Made by a program: the position numbers and the translations under genes. Below are positions 26,908 to 36,123 of a DNA stretch of 64,000 nt, piece by piece (position 1 is the stretch's first letter; every line of letters starts with the position of its first letter). Source of the DNA: Rhodospirillales bacterium (GTDB lineage Bacteria > Pseudomonadota > Alphaproteobacteria > Rhodospirillales > Casp-alpha2); NCBI GenBank assembly GCA_017640505.1, contig JAEPQO010000005.1, positions 124,001 to 188,000 of the forward strand, written 5' to 3'. A model generated the notes under the pieces. It saw nothing but the letters and a program-made list of their open reading frames with translations, did not search any database and had not been told where the DNA came from.

Positions 26908-27719
26908 CGCAGTCCCTCCGTCCGTGCATTCCCGAAACGGCCTGGAATGACGCTCATCAGAAACAGAAGCGCCGCGGCACAGACGATGCTCGGTCCCGAC
27001 GGCGCGTCGAAACTCAGTGACCCCAGCAAACCGGCGCCAACCGCGATCACGCCGATCAGCGCGGCCAGCACGGCCATCACTTCAGGACCGGACGCGAACC
27101 GCCGTGCCGTCGCCGCCGGGATAATCAGCAGCGACGTAATCAGCAGGATGCCGACCACTTTCATGGCAATTGCGATCACGGCGGCCATCAGGAGCATAAA
27201 TGCGATACGTGCGCGTTCCGGATGCAGCCCTTCCGCCGACGCGAGCTCGGCGCTGACGGTCCCTGCCAGAAGCGGCCGCCAGATCATTGCCAAAATCAAA
27301 AGCACGACCGCTCCGCCGCCGAAAATGACGAAGATGTCCGCCCACGACACGGCGAGGATATCGCCGAACAGAAATGCCATCAGGTCAATGCGCAACCACG
27401 TCATCATGGCGACGATGACGATGCCGAGCGCCAGCGTCGAATGCGACAGTATACCCAGCAGCGCGTCCGACGACAGCGGTGCTCGCCGCTGCAGCACGAT
27501 TAACCCCAAAGCACCGAGCGCGGCGATCAGGAATACCGACCCCGTGATCGACACGTCCATCATCACAGCCAGCGCGACACCGAGCAGGGCCGAATGCGCC
27601 ATGGTATCCCCGAAGTACGCCATGCGGCGCCAGATGATGAAACAGCCCAGCGGACCGGCAACCAGGGCGACGCCGATCCCGGCCAAAAAGGCGCGCAGCA
27701 GGAACTCATCTATGATCAT
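26904..27719 (-). CDS. znuB: Zinc ABC transporter permease
   Basis: This 271-residue membrane protein of the ABC-3 family has about eight hydrophobic segments. The cytoplasmic coupling region includes RRMAYFGDTMAHSALLGVALA and the late KVVGILLITSLLIIPAATAR motif. The start ATG 27719 has GGAG seven bases upstream and lies inside the 3' end of znuC. It works with ZnuA and ZnuC in zinc import. Confidence 0.94.
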   Translation of the reverse strand: MIIDEFLLRAFLAGIGVALVAGPLGCFIIWRRMAYFGDTMAHSALLGVALAVMMDVSITGSVFLIAALGALGLIVLQRRAPLSSDALLGILSHSTLALGIVIVAMMTWLRIDLMAFLFGDILAVSWADIFVIFGGGAVVLLILAMIWRPLLAGTVSAELASAEGLHPERARIAFMLLMAAVIAIAMKVVGILLITSLLIIPAATARRFASGPEVMAVLAALIGVIAVGAGLLGSLSFDAPSGPSIVCAAALLFLMSVIPGRFGNARTEGLR

Positions 27720-28533
27720 GGCGATGCTCCGGATGCGTACATGCCGAATGGTCGTCGGCCCCGCCGGTTCGAACGACGGTCCCGTCCGGCAGGTGGCTGT
27801 GATCATGATGGTGATGATAGATCGCCAGCGCCTCGGCCGCGCGCGCGCCGAACAACGAGCGGTACTCCGGGCTTTCGGTGACGGTTTTCGGCGTACCGGA
27901 ACAGCAGACGTGACCGTTGAGGCAAATCACCGTATCCGTCGCCGCCATGACGATATGCAGGTCGTGCGAAATCAGCAGCACGCCACAGTCATGACGGTGG
28001 CTCAGATCCGCGATCAGTTCATAGAGTGCGATCTCGCCCGCCGCATCCACGCCCTGCACCGGTTCGTCCAGGATCAGCAGGTCCGGCTCCGCGATGATGG
28101 CGCGCGCCAGCAATAAACGCTGGAACTCACCACCGGACAGCACCTGAACGTTTCGATCCGAGAAATCGCCGAGCCCGACCTCGTCAAGCGCCGCATCAAT
28201 TGCCGCCGGCGGATGTCGATCCGTCAACGTCATGAAGCGGCGCACCGTCAGCGGCATCGTCCAATCCACGGAAATCTTTTGCGGTACGTAACCGACACGA
28301 AGCCCGGGTGCCCGGTCGATGATACCGGCGTGATGATCAATCAGGCCCAGCAGTGCGCGCACGGTTGTGCTCTTGCCCGAGCCGTTGGGCCCGATCAGGG
28401 TCACGATCTCGCCCGCATGCACGGTCAGGTCGACGTTCTCGATCAACCAGCGCGTGCCGTGCCGAACCCCGACACCACGCGCGGCGATCAGGGAACGATT
28501 TTTTGCCAGAGATGTTTGACGGCCCGTATCCAT
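27706..28533 (-). CDS. znuC: Zinc ABC transporter ATP-binding protein
   Basis: This 275-residue ATPase has Walker A GPNGSGKST, signature LSGGEFQR, Walker B LLILDEP and switch His LLISHD. The C-terminal tail is His-rich (YHHHHDHSH, HPEHRHDHR), probably binding zinc. The start ATG 28533 has no ribosome-binding site and lies at the edge of the Zur-like palindrome. The mRNA could be nearly leaderless. Confidence 0.94.
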   Translation of the reverse strand: MDTGRQTSLAKNRSLIAARGVGVRHGTRWLIENVDLTVHAGEIVTLIGPNGSGKSTTVRALLGLIDHHAGIIDRAPGLRVGYVPQKISVDWTMPLTVRRFMTLTDRHPPAAIDAALDEVGLGDFSDRNVQVLSGGEFQRLLLARAIIAEPDLLILDEPVQGVDAAGEIALYELIADLSHRHDCGVLLISHDLHIVMAATDTVICLNGHVCCSGTPKTVTESPEYRSLFGARAAEALAIYHHHHDHSHLPDGTVVRTGGADDHSACTHPEHRHDHR

Positions 28534-28548
28534 AATGTTATATCATTA
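28533..28548. promoter_or_regulatory. Zur-box-like palindrome TAATGTTATATCATTA
   Basis: This 16-bp near-perfect palindrome (one mismatched pair) sits between divergent znuC and znuA. It matches the AT-rich TAATG/CATTA architecture of Zur operators in Proteobacteria and would let one site control both directions. Confidence 0.7.
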
Positions 28549-28593
28549 CATATCTGCGGGAGCGATACAATAAAAGAAATCGGAATCAACACG

Positions 28594-29556
28594 TTGCGAA
28601 CAATACACTTCCGCCGCTTCGGCCTTGCCGTGCTTTCGGCATGTCTTCTCTCCGTCCCGGCTGCCGCCGCCGATACTGTTGGTGTCGTTGCGTCGATCAA
28701 GCCCGTGCATTCGCTGGTTTCGATGGTCCTCGACGGGATCACCGAGCCGCACCTCATCGTCAAGGGTGCCGCCTCGCCGCACGGGCATGCCATGCGCCCA
28801 TCCGACGCGCAGGCACTCGCAAAAGCGGACGCCGTTTTCTGGATCGGCCCGGAGTTGGAGACATTTCTGGTTAAACCGTTGCGGACCCTTCCTGCTTCGG
28901 CACGCGTGGTGCGGCTGATGGAGGACGACGACGCGCATCAGGAGCATGAAAAAGGGCATTCCGAACACCAGGAAACGAAACACGAAGACGAGGGCAAACA
29001 CGGGCACAGCGACCAAGATGGCCACGATCATAACGGTGTCGATCCGCACATCTGGCTGAACCCGGCTCACGCCGTCGAGATGATCGAACATATCGCCGAG
29101 GTCATGACGGATATTCTCCCGGCCGAGGCCGAACGGATCGCCAGCAACCGGGATGCGGCCATCGACCAGATGATCGACGTGGACGCCGAAGTCCGCCGTC
29201 TCGTCGCACCGATGCAGGACGACCACCTGGTTGTCCTCCACGAGGCCTACGGACATTTCACCGAGCACTATGGATTGCAGCCCTTCGTTGCCCTATCGGT
29301 CACGCCCGAACACAAACCGACACCGGGCAACATCCGAAAAGTCCGCAAGAAGATTTTAGATCTGGGGGTGCGCTGCGTCTTTGCCGAACCGCAATTCCCG
29401 GACACGTTCGTTCGCCTTCTTACGGAAAACACAAGCGCGCAGACCGGCGTCATCGATCCGCTGGGGGCGCAACTCATCCCGGGCCCGGACCTTTACCCGC
29501 AGTTGCTGCGGCTTGTGGGGTTCGCCATCAGGAGTTGCTACGAAGAGACGTCATAA
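28594..29556 (+). CDS. znuA: Zinc ABC transporter substrate-binding protein
   Basis: This protein is about 320 residues from TTG 28594, the first plausible start before the signal peptide (FGLAVLSACLLSVPAAAA). SIKPVHSLVSMVLDG, HGHAMRPSDA and DPHIWLNPAHA carry zinc ligands. A His/Asp/Glu-rich loop (HQEHEKGHSEH to HGHSDQDGHDHN) is typical of ZnuA. The start is uncertain, since upstream codons are open and only GGA is available as a ribosome site. The stop overlaps the convergent GFA gene by 6 bp. Confidence 0.9.
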   Translation: MRTIHFRRFGLAVLSACLLSVPAAAADTVGVVASIKPVHSLVSMVLDGITEPHLIVKGAASPHGHAMRPSDAQALAKADAVFWIGPELETFLVKPLRTLPASARVVRLMEDDDAHQEHEKGHSEHQETKHEDEGKHGHSDQDGHDHNGVDPHIWLNPAHAVEMIEHIAEVMTDILPAEAERIASNRDAAIDQMIDVDAEVRRLVAPMQDDHLVVLHEAYGHFTEHYGLQPFVALSVTPEHKPTPGNIRKVRKKILDLGVRCVFAEPQFPDTFVRLLTENTSAQTGVIDPLGAQLIPGPDLYPQLLRLVGFAIRSCYEETS

Positions 29557-29958
29557 AATGCCGCCACCGTCCTTGTGGGCAGGCAGGCCGTCATTCAACT
29601 CGTAGTAGTCGCCGGCGTCTTCCGTAAATATATGAGACACCAACTCGAGGCCGGTCGGGGCATCGAGCACGCCCGCCATGATCGAGGTATTCACGCCGCC
29701 CACGGGTCGCCAGAAGAGGCTACTGCCGCAACGGTTGCAGAAGCCCCGTTCGGCTACATCGGACGACGAGTACCAACTCAGCGTTTCATCTGAATCAAGC
29801 TGAAGATCTACATTCCGGGCCGTGGTCGCGGCGCCGTAGTGTCCGGTCGTCTTTCGGCATTGCGTGCAATGACAGGCTACAACTGGCCGTTGGAACTCGC
29901 TGACCCGGAACTTGACGCCGCCGCAAAGGCAGCTGCCGGTAACCGGCTGATCGGCCAT
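29551..29958 (-). CDS. GFA-family (glutathione-dependent formaldehyde-activating-like) protein
   Basis: This 135-residue Mss4-like zinc protein has the GSCLCGGVKF, CHCTQCRKTTG and GFCNRCGSSLFW motifs that hold the zinc. Many GFA members have no known reaction. It is 17 bp downstream of the CmcJ/NvfI-like gene on the same strand. Confidence 0.88.
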   Translation of the reverse strand: MADQPVTGSCLCGGVKFRVSEFQRPVVACHCTQCRKTTGHYGAATTARNVDLQLDSDETLSWYSSSDVAERGFCNRCGSSLFWRPVGGVNTSIMAGVLDAPTGLELVSHIFTEDAGDYYELNDGLPAHKDGGGIL

Positions 29959-29975
29959 CGATTTTTCTCCTCGGC

Positions 29976-30812
29976 TCAGGCGGGGACGCGGGCGAAGGTG
30001 CGGACCTCGATCGAACGGCGCGCCGGCGCATCGGCAGGCGTCGCCGGGTGTTCGAACGCGGAATGCGGCGTGAACCGCGCGCGCCCGTCACGCAGGCTAT
30101 CGTAGCCCTTGATCAGGATCGCCTCGTTCCGGGTCATTTCCGGGAAATAGAACCAACGCTGACCGTCACGGTGGGCGACGCTGTAGATACGACCGACGCG
30201 GCCGCCCTGGCGTTCGTTGGTAATCGTCGTTTCCACGAGATCCGCCTCGTCCGTGCTCGATGCATCGAGTAATGCCAGCGGCATTCTCAGCACAGGCTCG
30301 ACGATCGGCCGCCAGACGTTAACCTGCACGAGCCTGTCGTTCGCCCAGGCATCGGCGCGCTCGTCGCCGATCATGTCACGTAGCCGCTTCGGACCGGACG
30401 TCTCGGTGTAATCGTTGTGGGCGTGGCTGGCCGGGCGTCGGTACGTCGTTTCCGGGTCTGTCACACGGATCGTGTGATCGAAGATCTCGACCTCGCTGGC
30501 GCCGGTGGCATCGGCGACGATTTTGCGGATTTCCGGATAGTACACCCGTTCCACCTCATCGTTGTCTTCGAAGTTGTCGACGCCGCTCGTATGCTCGAGA
30601 AAGGCGAACCCTTCATGATCCAGCGAAAACGTACCGGCGATGTCGCGCCCGCTGGCAATCAGCACTTCGCGCAGGTCGAGCCCGCCGCGCCGGACGGTCC
30701 CTTCGTCGTTTTTGGGAATGAACACCGAAGGCGCCTCACCCGCCGGATCTGCAAACAGGAGTTCGGCACGGACATGGCGCGGATCGTCGATCTGTCTGAG
30801 TGTCTCGTTCAT
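29976..30812 (-). CDS. CmcJ/NvfI-family putative Fe/2-oxoglutarate oxidoreductase
   Basis: This is 278 residues from ATG 30812, with GGGAG eight bases upstream. SHAHNDYTETSGPKR (His and Asp metal ligands), LVQVNVWRPI, and a C-terminal HSAFEHPATPADAPARRSIEVR fit the family of AsaB, CmcJ and NvfI proteins. Some members hydroxylate or dehydrogenate natural products. No biosynthetic cluster is nearby. Confidence 0.75.
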   Translation of the reverse strand: MNETLRQIDDPRHVRAELLFADPAGEAPSVFIPKNDEGTVRRGGLDLREVLIASGRDIAGTFSLDHEGFAFLEHTSGVDNFEDNDEVERVYYPEIRKIVADATGASEVEIFDHTIRVTDPETTYRRPASHAHNDYTETSGPKRLRDMIGDERADAWANDRLVQVNVWRPIVEPVLRMPLALLDASSTDEADLVETTITNERQGGRVGRIYSVAHRDGQRWFYFPEMTRNEAILIKGYDSLRDGRARFTPHSAFEHPATPADAPARRSIEVRTFARVPA

Positions 30813-30858
30813 ATCGATATCTCCCAACAAGGAATGCGTTGAGCCGCAATGTGTCTCA

Positions 30859-30890
30859 ATTCAGCCTCTACGGCAACAGTTAATATGAAT
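30859..30890. promoter_or_regulatory. ATTC-N24-GAAT repeat upstream of the sox regulator
   Basis: It lies in the 263-bp region between 30813 and 31075, which holds no gene. The ATTC and GAAT half sites resemble those found at other sox intergenic regions, but pairing is short and may be chance. Confidence 0.3.
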
Positions 30891-31075
30891 ATCGTTAGTG
30901 TTGTTCCATAAAGGCACAAATAAAACACAAGGTGGCGATGTTGTAATAAAGTTTCTACGAATAGACATATCACAGCCTGTGAATGTAAGTAGCCTTGACC
31001 GCAAAAATCGTTTATAGTGCGTCGCAACATCGGATTCGCGCCGCGGCCAGGAAGCCCGGCAGGGAAAGTACGCAC

Positions 31076-31426
31076 ATGGTAGATCAAGCAATGCTCGCCG
31101 GCGCCACTGAGGCGGCGGATTTTCTCAAAGCCCTCGGCAATGAAAACCGGCTGCTGATTCTTTGTCATCTGAGCGAAGGCGAGATGTCCGTTTCGGAGCT
31201 GGAGACTGCCCTTGGCCTGCGCCAGCCGACGTTGTCGCAACAGTTGGCCAGGCTCCGTTCGGACGAGCTGGTCGATACGCGCCGCGACGGCAAGACGATC
31301 TATTACTCGCTCGCGTCCGAAGAAGTGCGCAAGCTTCTGGAGCTTATGTACAACCTGTTCTGCTCCACCGAAGCCAAGGCCGCGCGCGAAAAAATGGCTG
31401 CGGCACGAAACAGCGCCGCAGCCTGA
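31076..31426 (+). CDS. ArsR-family persulfide-sensing repressor, SqrR/BigR type
   Basis: This 116-residue winged-helix protein reads through LLILCHLSEGEMSVSELE, RQPTLSQQLARLR (recognition helix), VDTRRDGKTIYYSL and MYNLFCSTEA. Cys30 and Cys96 are 66 residues apart, the same spacing as the Cys41/Cys107 pair that forms a tetrasulfide bridge in SqrR. The start ATG 31076 has AGGGA about ten bases upstream. It is convergent with soxD and is the likely repressor of the sox genes. Confidence 0.88.
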   Translation: MVDQAMLAGATEAADFLKALGNENRLLILCHLSEGEMSVSELETALGLRQPTLSQQLARLRSDELVDTRRDGKTIYYSLASEEVRKLLELMYNLFCSTEAKAAREKMAAARNSAAA

Positions 31427-31454
31427 TATACGCCTCATCGCGTCTTAGGGAAAT

Positions 31455-32507
31455 TTATTCGGCCGACGCCTCTTTCATGTAGGCGATCAGATCACGCACG
31501 TCTTCTTCCTTGCGAAGGCCGCCGAACGCCATCCGCGTATTGGCTTTCTCCTTGCCGATGACACCGCCGAGATACCCCTTCGGGTCGGTCAGAAAGCCGG
31601 CCAGCGTCGCCGCATCCCAGACCAGTCCGGCATCGCCGACCTTCTGGAAATCCTTCGAGTAACGGAAACCGTCGACGCCCCCGGCAGCACGGCCGAAGAC
31701 GCCGTGCAGGCTGGGCCCGACACGGTTTTTCGGACTGTCGATGACGTGGCAGCCTTTGCACTTGTTGAACACGGAGCGCCCCGCCACCGGATCACCGGTC
31801 TCCGCGGCGGCAACCTGTTCCGTCTTTTCTTCGGCGGGCGCGGCCTCGGCCCCTTCGGTGGTGTCTCCGCCGGTTTCAGGCGTCACGTCCAGCACGCGGG
31901 CGCGCCCGATCACCTCAATCTTGTCCTTGCAGTCCTTCATGCATGCCGTACCGCCCTCGGGTTGCGCATCGGGACGCGGGTCCATGAAGAAGTTCGCTTG
32001 GTTCGGCATTTCAATCGTACCGATATTGTCCTGCGTGACGGCAAAGTCTTCCTCGATGACGTCATTCATGAACAGAAGATAGGCCGTCAGAGCATAGGTC
32101 TCGTCATCCGTCAGGCTTTGTGCGTCACCAAACGGCATCGCGCGCTTGATGTAGTCGAACACCGTAGACGCATAGGGCCAGTAGCTGCCGATGGTTTTTT
32201 CCGGTCGCATGTCCTTAAGCGTCCCGTGACCGCCGATCAGAACCGGATAACGGCCCCCACCCTCGCCGAATTCGCCGTGGCACGATGCACATTTCACGAG
32301 GTAGACACGCTCGCCCTCGCCGGCCGTGCCATGTCCCACCGGTGCACCCTGCCCGTCGGGACGGACGTCGATGTCCCAGCTCTTGATTTCCTCGGCCGTC
32401 GGCGTGCGGCCGACGCCTTCGTACTTGCGCTCGGCCGCGTCAAGCGGACCCGACGCAACGAAAGTCAGCGCCAGCGCGGCGGCGATACCCTTAAGCCAAA
32501 CGGACAT
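31455..32507 (-). CDS. soxD: Sulfur dehydrogenase cytochrome c subunit SoxD
   Basis: This 350-residue periplasmic cytochrome has a signal peptide (residues 1-24) and two heme c sites, C73-ASCH and C250-KGCH, each in its own domain. An acidic Ala/Glu linker spans roughly 205-240. It transfers electrons from SoxC during oxidation of the SoxY-bound sulfane sulfur. ATG 32507 follows GAGGTGG and overlaps the soxC stop by 17 bp. Confidence 0.93.
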   Translation of the reverse strand: MSVWLKGIAAALALTFVASGPLDAAERKYEGVGRTPTAEEIKSWDIDVRPDGQGAPVGHGTAGEGERVYLVKCASCHGEFGEGGGRYPVLIGGHGTLKDMRPEKTIGSYWPYASTVFDYIKRAMPFGDAQSLTDDETYALTAYLLFMNDVIEEDFAVTQDNIGTIEMPNQANFFMDPRPDAQPEGGTACMKDCKDKIEVIGRARVLDVTPETGGDTTEGAEAAPAEEKTEQVAAAETGDPVAGRSVFNKCKGCHVIDSPKNRVGPSLHGVFGRAAGGVDGFRYSKDFQKVGDAGLVWDAATLAGFLTDPKGYLGGVIGKEKANTRMAFGGLRKEEDVRDLIAYMKEASAE

Positions 32508-33780
32508 TTTCCACCTCGCCGGTCTTGGTGATGTGCCATGTCTGGATGGCATTGTTGTGATAGATCGAATTGACGCCGCGGACCTTCTGCAGCGCGGTCA
32601 TTTGCGGTTGCACGTAGCCGGTGTCGTCAATGGCACGGCTTTGCATGTAGAGCGGGTTGCCGTCCCACTCCCAACCGTCGAGATAGAACCGCGTCAGGCA
32701 CTTCGGCATAACTGGTCCATCGAGCCGGGCTTCGGTCCAGTTCTTGCCGCCATCCAGCGACACGTCGACACGCTTGACCGTGCCACGGCCCGACCATGCG
32801 AGCCCGGTGATGACGTTCGGGCCTTTCTGCGTCAACGGATTTTCCGGACACGGGCTGGTGATCACGGACTTGCAGTCCATTTCCCAGGTGAAGCGTCGCG
32901 CGCGGCCGTCCGGCATCAGGTCGGTGTACTTCGACGTTTCCTCGCGGGCCTGCCAGGATTCGTCGCCGACCTCGATCCGCCGCAGCCATTTCACCCACAT
33001 GTTGCCTTCGAAGCCCGGCACGACGAGGCGCAGCGGATAACCCTGTTCGGCGCGCAGTTTCTCGCCGTTCATTGCAAAGGCGACCATGCAGTCGTCGAGA
33101 GCCTTTTCGATCGGAACGGAACGGTTCATCCCCGCGCTGTCACCGCCTTCGACCATCAGCCACTTGGCCTTGGTGCTGACGCCCGCTTCCTCGAGCAGAA
33201 GCTTCAGCGGCACGCCGGTGTACTGCACGCAGTGGATCATGCCATGCGTGAACTGGACGCCATTGAGCTGCGCATTGCGCCATTCCATGCCACCATTGGC
33301 CGCACATTCCAGGAAGAAGAACTTCGAGACACGCGGCAGCCGCAGCAGGTCTTCCATCGTGAACAGCAGCGGCCGGTCCACCATGCCGTGGATCATCAGG
33401 CGGTGTTCGACCGGATCGACATCCGCGGCGCCACCATGATGGCGCTCGAAGCAGATGCCGTTCGGCGTGACGAATCCGTCAAGCGCATAGAGCGGCGTGA
33501 AGTTGATCGAGGATTCCCGTGTCGCCGTCAGCCATTCGACGCTGCGCCGGACCACGCCAGATTCATGACGCGACGGCTTGCCGTAGGGTGCATCGTCGAC
33601 GCTCGCACCGAGCTGGCGGCTCCAGTCCGGGATCTCGAGCCCCGCCGCACCGGCGGTCTTCGGTGCCGAGAAGGTTCCGGCCGCGGCCAGTGCCGACCCG
33701 GCCAGCCCGGCCTGCAGGAACTGGCGGCGTTGCAGGCCAGGCCCGCCGTCACCCGTCGTGTTTGATTTCTTTTTAGCCAT
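32491..33780 (-). CDS. soxC: Sulfur dehydrogenase molybdopterin subunit SoxC
   Basis: This 429-residue sulfite-oxidase-family protein starts at ATG 33780 with GGGAGG eight bases upstream. The N-terminus carries a Tat motif (QRRQFLQAG). [11 protein letters not shown] contains the molybdenum-ligating Cys, and the C-terminal dimerisation domain includes [18 protein letters not shown]. With SoxD it oxidises protein-bound sulfane, so thiosulfate can go fully to sulfate without stored sulfur globules. Confidence 0.94.
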   Translation of the reverse strand: MAKKKSNTTGDGGPGLQRRQFLQAGLAGSALAAAGTFSAPKTAGAAGLEIPDWSRQLGASVDDAPYGKPSRHESGVVRRSVEWLTATRESSINFTPLYALDGFVTPNGICFERHHGGAADVDPVEHRLMIHGMVDRPLLFTMEDLLRLPRVSKFFFLECAANGGMEWRNAQLNGVQFTHGMIHCVQYTGVPLKLLLEEAGVSTKAKWLMVEGGDSAGMNRSVPIEKALDDCMVAFAMNGEKLRAEQGYPLRLVVPGFEGNMWVKWLRRIEVGDESWQAREETSKYTDLMPDGRARRFTWEMDCKSVITSPCPENPLTQKGPNVITGLAWSGRGTVKRVDVSLDGGKNWTEARLDGPVMPKCLTRFYLDGWEWDGNPLYMQSRAIDDTGYVQPQMTALQKVRGVNSIYHNNAIQTWHITKTGEVENVRLA

Positions 33781-33817
33781 GACAATGCCCTCCCGATTGC
33801 GCGTGCAACCGCCCAAA

Positions 33818-33858
33818 AACATATTCGTTAATTTCATTATATAAAATGTGAATATGTT
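33818..33858. promoter_or_regulatory. Inverted repeat AACATATTC-N23-GAATATGTT at the soxCD promoter
   Basis: The arms at 33818-33826 and 33850-33858 are perfect 9-bp inverted repeats. The core CATATTC-N23-GAATATG recurs with identical spacing at 40166-40202. It is probably a double operator for the ArsR-type regulator. Confidence 0.65.
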
Positions 33859-33911
33859 GTCCAGAGGGGCGAGGCGAAAAACCTGAATTTATCGCCTGGC
33901 GTTATCTGGCG

Positions 33912-34511
33912 TTATCCGGCTTTCTGGGCGCGGACGTACTCGTGAAACTTCTGCTTTTCGTAGGCTTTTTCCTGTACGTACTTGAACATCGCCAGGAAAT
34001 GCTGGGGTTTGAAGTAGCCGGGAATCCGGGCCACCTCGTTGTCGCGCCCGGTCTTGCCGTCCGCACCTTCGACATCATCGGTGAAGAACTGGATCGTCGG
34101 GGTGAAGCGCACCTGCCACTTGCGGGCCAGGTCACGTTCCGACAACTCCTCACCGTCGAAATCGGTCACGATCCTGGAACCGATGACATTAAGTTGCAGG
34201 ACCGTGAAGTTGGTCTTGATGAAGTCGAGGATGTCCGGCTGTGCGAGGTTGACCCGATGCGTTTCCTTGCAGTACGGGCATCCTTTCAGTTCCCAGAACA
34301 CGGCGAAACGTTTGCCGTTGCCGGCGGCATCCGCCAGGTCCTCGTTCATGATCAGAAACGATTCCAGGAACCACGGCTGGATGATCAGCCCGTCGTCGTT
34401 GTACTTCAGTTCCTCGGCCCATGCGGCGCCGGACCACGGCAGGAGACTGCCGGCAGCCGCTGCGAGACCCAGTTGTTGAAACCGTCGGCGGGATATCTGA
34501 TTGTCTTGCAC
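33912..34511 (-). CDS. soxW: Thioredoxin-like periplasmic protein SoxW
   Basis: This 199-residue protein has a Tat-type signal (ISRRRFQQLGLAAAAG) and a thioredoxin fold with the redox pair in LKGCPYCKETH and cis-Pro in RFTPTIQFF. SoxW passes electrons, supplied through SoxV, to keep the Sox carrier protein reduced. It is upstream of soxC on the same strand across a 131-bp promoter region. Confidence 0.88.
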   Translation of the reverse strand: MQDNQISRRRFQQLGLAAAAGSLLPWSGAAWAEELKYNDDGLIIQPWFLESFLIMNEDLADAAGNGKRFAVFWELKGCPYCKETHRVNLAQPDILDFIKTNFTVLQLNVIGSRIVTDFDGEELSERDLARKWQVRFTPTIQFFTDDVEGADGKTGRDNEVARIPGYFKPQHFLAMFKYVQEKAYEKQKFHEYVRAQKAG

Positions 34512-34527
34512 GGCGACCTCTATACGT

Positions 34528-34543
34528 ATTCCAATTACCGAAT
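34528..34543. promoter_or_regulatory. ATTC-N8-GAAT site between soxW and divergent gene
   Basis: This exactly matches the ATTC-N8-GAAT spacing I recall for SqrR operators. It lies between soxW (minus) and the secreted protein gene at 34613 (plus), placed to control both. Confidence 0.6.
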
Positions 34544-34612
34544 GTGTAGTTTAATCTTAGACCTGTTTCGCGCCAAGCCGCCAATTACGAAAAGCACAGG
34601 AAAACATTCGAC

Positions 34613-35338
34613 ATGTCTCGTCTTCTCCCGGCCTTAACAATGACTCTTATGCTCGGCTCCTTCCAGGTGCACGCCGCGGACTCACAGTCATTTGATGCCG
34701 CCCTCGGGGAAGCGTACGCGGGTTACCGCGCCGCCACCAGTTACCTCAGAACCGGGAACCCAGGCCTCGCGTCTCTCGAGACGGCGAGTGCACTCGATGC
34801 CATGAAAACGGCCGTCGCCCAATACGGCGATACCCCGCCCGCACCCTATGCGAAAGACCCGGCGTTCAAGTCGACGCTGAGCGATATCGAAGGCAGACTG
34901 GAGAAGGCGCTTGCTCAGGCCGAGGAAGGCGACACCAAAGCGGCTGCGGATACCCTCGCCCCGGTGCGCGGTATGCTGTACGCGCTTCGCAAACGAAACG
35001 GCGTGCGTCTTTATGCGGATTGCATCACGGAACTGAACCGGGCGATGGAGCCGCTCTTCAAACACCGCCGCACGCCACCCGACCTCGGCAACGTAGAAGT
35101 GCGCAACCAGGTCACGACGGAAAGCCGCACGTACGAGGATCTGGTAAAGGACTGCCGTGCGATGGCGCCGAGCAGATACGAGGACGACCCCGAATTCCGG
35201 CGTCTGTTCGACGGCACGCTAGAGTCCGTGCAGTCCATGTACCCGGCGATCGATAGCGGCGAGCCGGGACGGGTCATCAATGTGCTCAGGGAACTGCGCT
35301 CGTTCGACCGGATTATCTATTTCCGTTTCGGCGGCTGA
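34613..35338 (+). CDS. Secreted helical protein of the sox locus, function unknown
   Basis: This 241-residue protein has a signal peptide (LLPALTMTLMLGSFQVHA) and is mostly predicted helix, rich in Ala, Glu and Arg. It contains a single CI pair of interest (ADCITEL) and another Cys in VKDCRAMAP, but no CxxCH. The two periplasmic Cys could form a disulfide. Helical layout faintly recalls four-helix cytochromes lacking heme. It is divergent from soxW, and its stop is 3 bp from the convergent soxV stop. Confidence 0.65.
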   Translation: MSRLLPALTMTLMLGSFQVHAADSQSFDAALGEAYAGYRAATSYLRTGNPGLASLETASALDAMKTAVAQYGDTPPAPYAKDPAFKSTLSDIEGRLEKALAQAEEGDTKAAADTLAPVRGMLYALRKRNGVRLYADCITELNRAMEPLFKHRRTPPDLGNVEVRNQVTTESRTYEDLVKDCRAMAPSRYEDDPEFRRLFDGTLESVQSMYPAIDSGEPGRVINVLRELRSFDRIIYFRFGG

Positions 35339-35341
35339 CGC

Positions 35342-36085
35342 TCAGCCCACCTTGCCGAGGACGGGGAACGTCTCCAGCAGCCAGTAGGCGATGTCGGCGA
35401 TGGAGCCGGTAAGGAACAACACGCCGGTCGCAATCAGGAACACCCCGATCACTTTCTCGATCGTGCCCATGTGCCTGCGAATACCCGGCATGACCTGCAG
35501 GAACGGATTGATGCCGAGGGCCGCGATCAGGAACGGAATGCCGATACCGGCAGCATAACTGCCCAGCAGCAGCGTGCCCGAGGTGATCGATTCCTCGCTA
35601 CCCGCCATCATCAGGATCGCCGCCAACACCGGCCCCACGCAGGGCGTCCAGCCGAACGCGAAGGCAAGACCCATCAGAAACGCGCCAAACAGGCCGACCG
35701 GTTTCGCCGGTCCCTGGAAACGCGCTTCGCGGTAGAGCAACGGAATTTTGACGATACCCAGAAAGTGCACGCCCATGATGATGATCAGGACGCCGGCGAC
35801 GCGGCTGACCCAGAGCATGTTTTCCGCCAGCAACTGTCCGAGGAACGACGCGGTCGCCCCGAACAGGATAAACACCAGCGAAAACCCGACAACGAACGTC
35901 AGCGCCGCAAAGAACACACGCCAGTTGGCGCCGGGCGGCGGCCCGGCTTCGTCCGTCATCTCCGCAATGCTGACCCCGCCGATGAAGCAAAGATAGGGCG
36001 GCACCAACGGCAGAATGCATGGCGAAAAGAAACTCAGAAGACCGGCGATGAACGCTCCGGCGAAACCGACGTCAAAACCTGCCAT
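35342..36085 (-). CDS. soxV: CcdA-family thiol electron transporter, SoxV type
   Basis: This 247-residue membrane protein has six hydrophobic segments. Two redox Cys lie in FFSPCILPLVPPY and GWTPCVGPVLAA, the CcdA hallmark. It carries reducing equivalents across the membrane, here most likely to SoxW or SoxS. It is the last gene of soxXYZAB-V, 38 bp after soxB. A general cytochrome c biogenesis role is also possible. Confidence 0.9.
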   Translation of the reverse strand: MAGFDVGFAGAFIAGLLSFFSPCILPLVPPYLCFIGGVSIAEMTDEAGPPPGANWRVFFAALTFVVGFSLVFILFGATASFLGQLLAENMLWVSRVAGVLIIIMGVHFLGIVKIPLLYREARFQGPAKPVGLFGAFLMGLAFAFGWTPCVGPVLAAILMMAGSEESITSGTLLLGSYAAGIGIPFLIAALGINPFLQVMPGIRRHMGTIEKVIGVFLIATGVLFLTGSIADIAYWLLETFPVLGKVG

Positions 36086-36123
36086 GATTTTTCCTAGCCG
36101 CGTGGGTTACGCACGACCGGCGA

